Assembly (NCBI GenBank): GCA_012729935.1
Contig: JAAYBY010000344.1
Location: 1 to 5,446 of the forward strand
Length of the DNA: 5,446 nt
Reading direction: 5' to 3'
Origin: Clostridiaceae bacterium
GTDB lineage: Bacteria; Bacillota; Clostridia; Saccharofermentanales; UBA5734
Shown in pieces: positions 5,442 to 5,446 of the stretch. The first letter of the stretch is position 1. Each line of letters starts with the position of its first letter. Position numbers and translations under genes: made by a program. The notes beneath the pieces are model-generated. The model saw only the letters and a program-made list of their open reading frames with translations, was not told the DNA's origin and made no database searches.

Positions 5442-5446
5442 AAGGA

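Overview
This looks like a chromosomal segment of a Bacillota (low-G+C Gram-positive lineage) bacterium. It carries the WalR/WalK essential two-component locus followed by murA, walJ (yycJ) and rlmH, all on the minus strand and all intact. Base composition is near 50% G+C by eye. The genus cannot be read from the sequence. A compact Clostridia-like or Negativicutes-like lineage is possible, but that is inference.

Layout, read along the minus strand (right to left). A 5S rRNA gene (5326-5441) enters from the right edge, presumably the end of an rRNA operon whose 23S lies outside the window. A strong intrinsic terminator (5281-5319) closes it. Next come an extended -10 promoter (5249-5257) and a leader with two overlapping inverted repeats (5215-5244). 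Then follow walR (4476-5183), walK (2896-4437), murA (1600-2865), walJ (800-1603) and rlmH (339-809). Gaps in the gene cluster are 38 and 30 nt, followed by a 4-nt ATGA overlap and a 10-nt overlap, so it reads as one operon. The last two genes are probably translationally coupled.

The genes fit one theme. WalK senses the state of the envelope and phosphorylates WalR, which in relatives controls cell-wall hydrolase genes. MurA makes the first committed peptidoglycan precursor. WalJ is the metallo-beta-lactamase-fold protein linked to wall synthesis and DNA replication. RlmH methylates 23S rRNA pseudouridine 1915. Compared with the Bacillus/Staphylococcus operon, yycH, yycI and an htrA-type protease are absent from this stretch and murA is present. 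WalK has one predicted membrane segment, almost no extracytoplasmic domain, and an extra C-terminal tail of about 100 residues.

The left 338 bases hold no gene I can support, but they are rich in replication-type signals. There are four exact DnaA boxes, three of them in a tight array, plus one near-match. A parS-like site matches the consensus at 13 of 16 positions. There is also a 12-bp imperfect hairpin and a leftward extended -10 promoter that a DnaA-box-like sequence overlaps. This is either the edge of oriC/dnaA, or an origin-proximal DnaA-box cluster like the one known near yydA (rlmH) in B. subtilis. The leftward 5S and operon fit better with a replication fork arriving from the right, which favours the second reading. 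The window alone cannot settle it.
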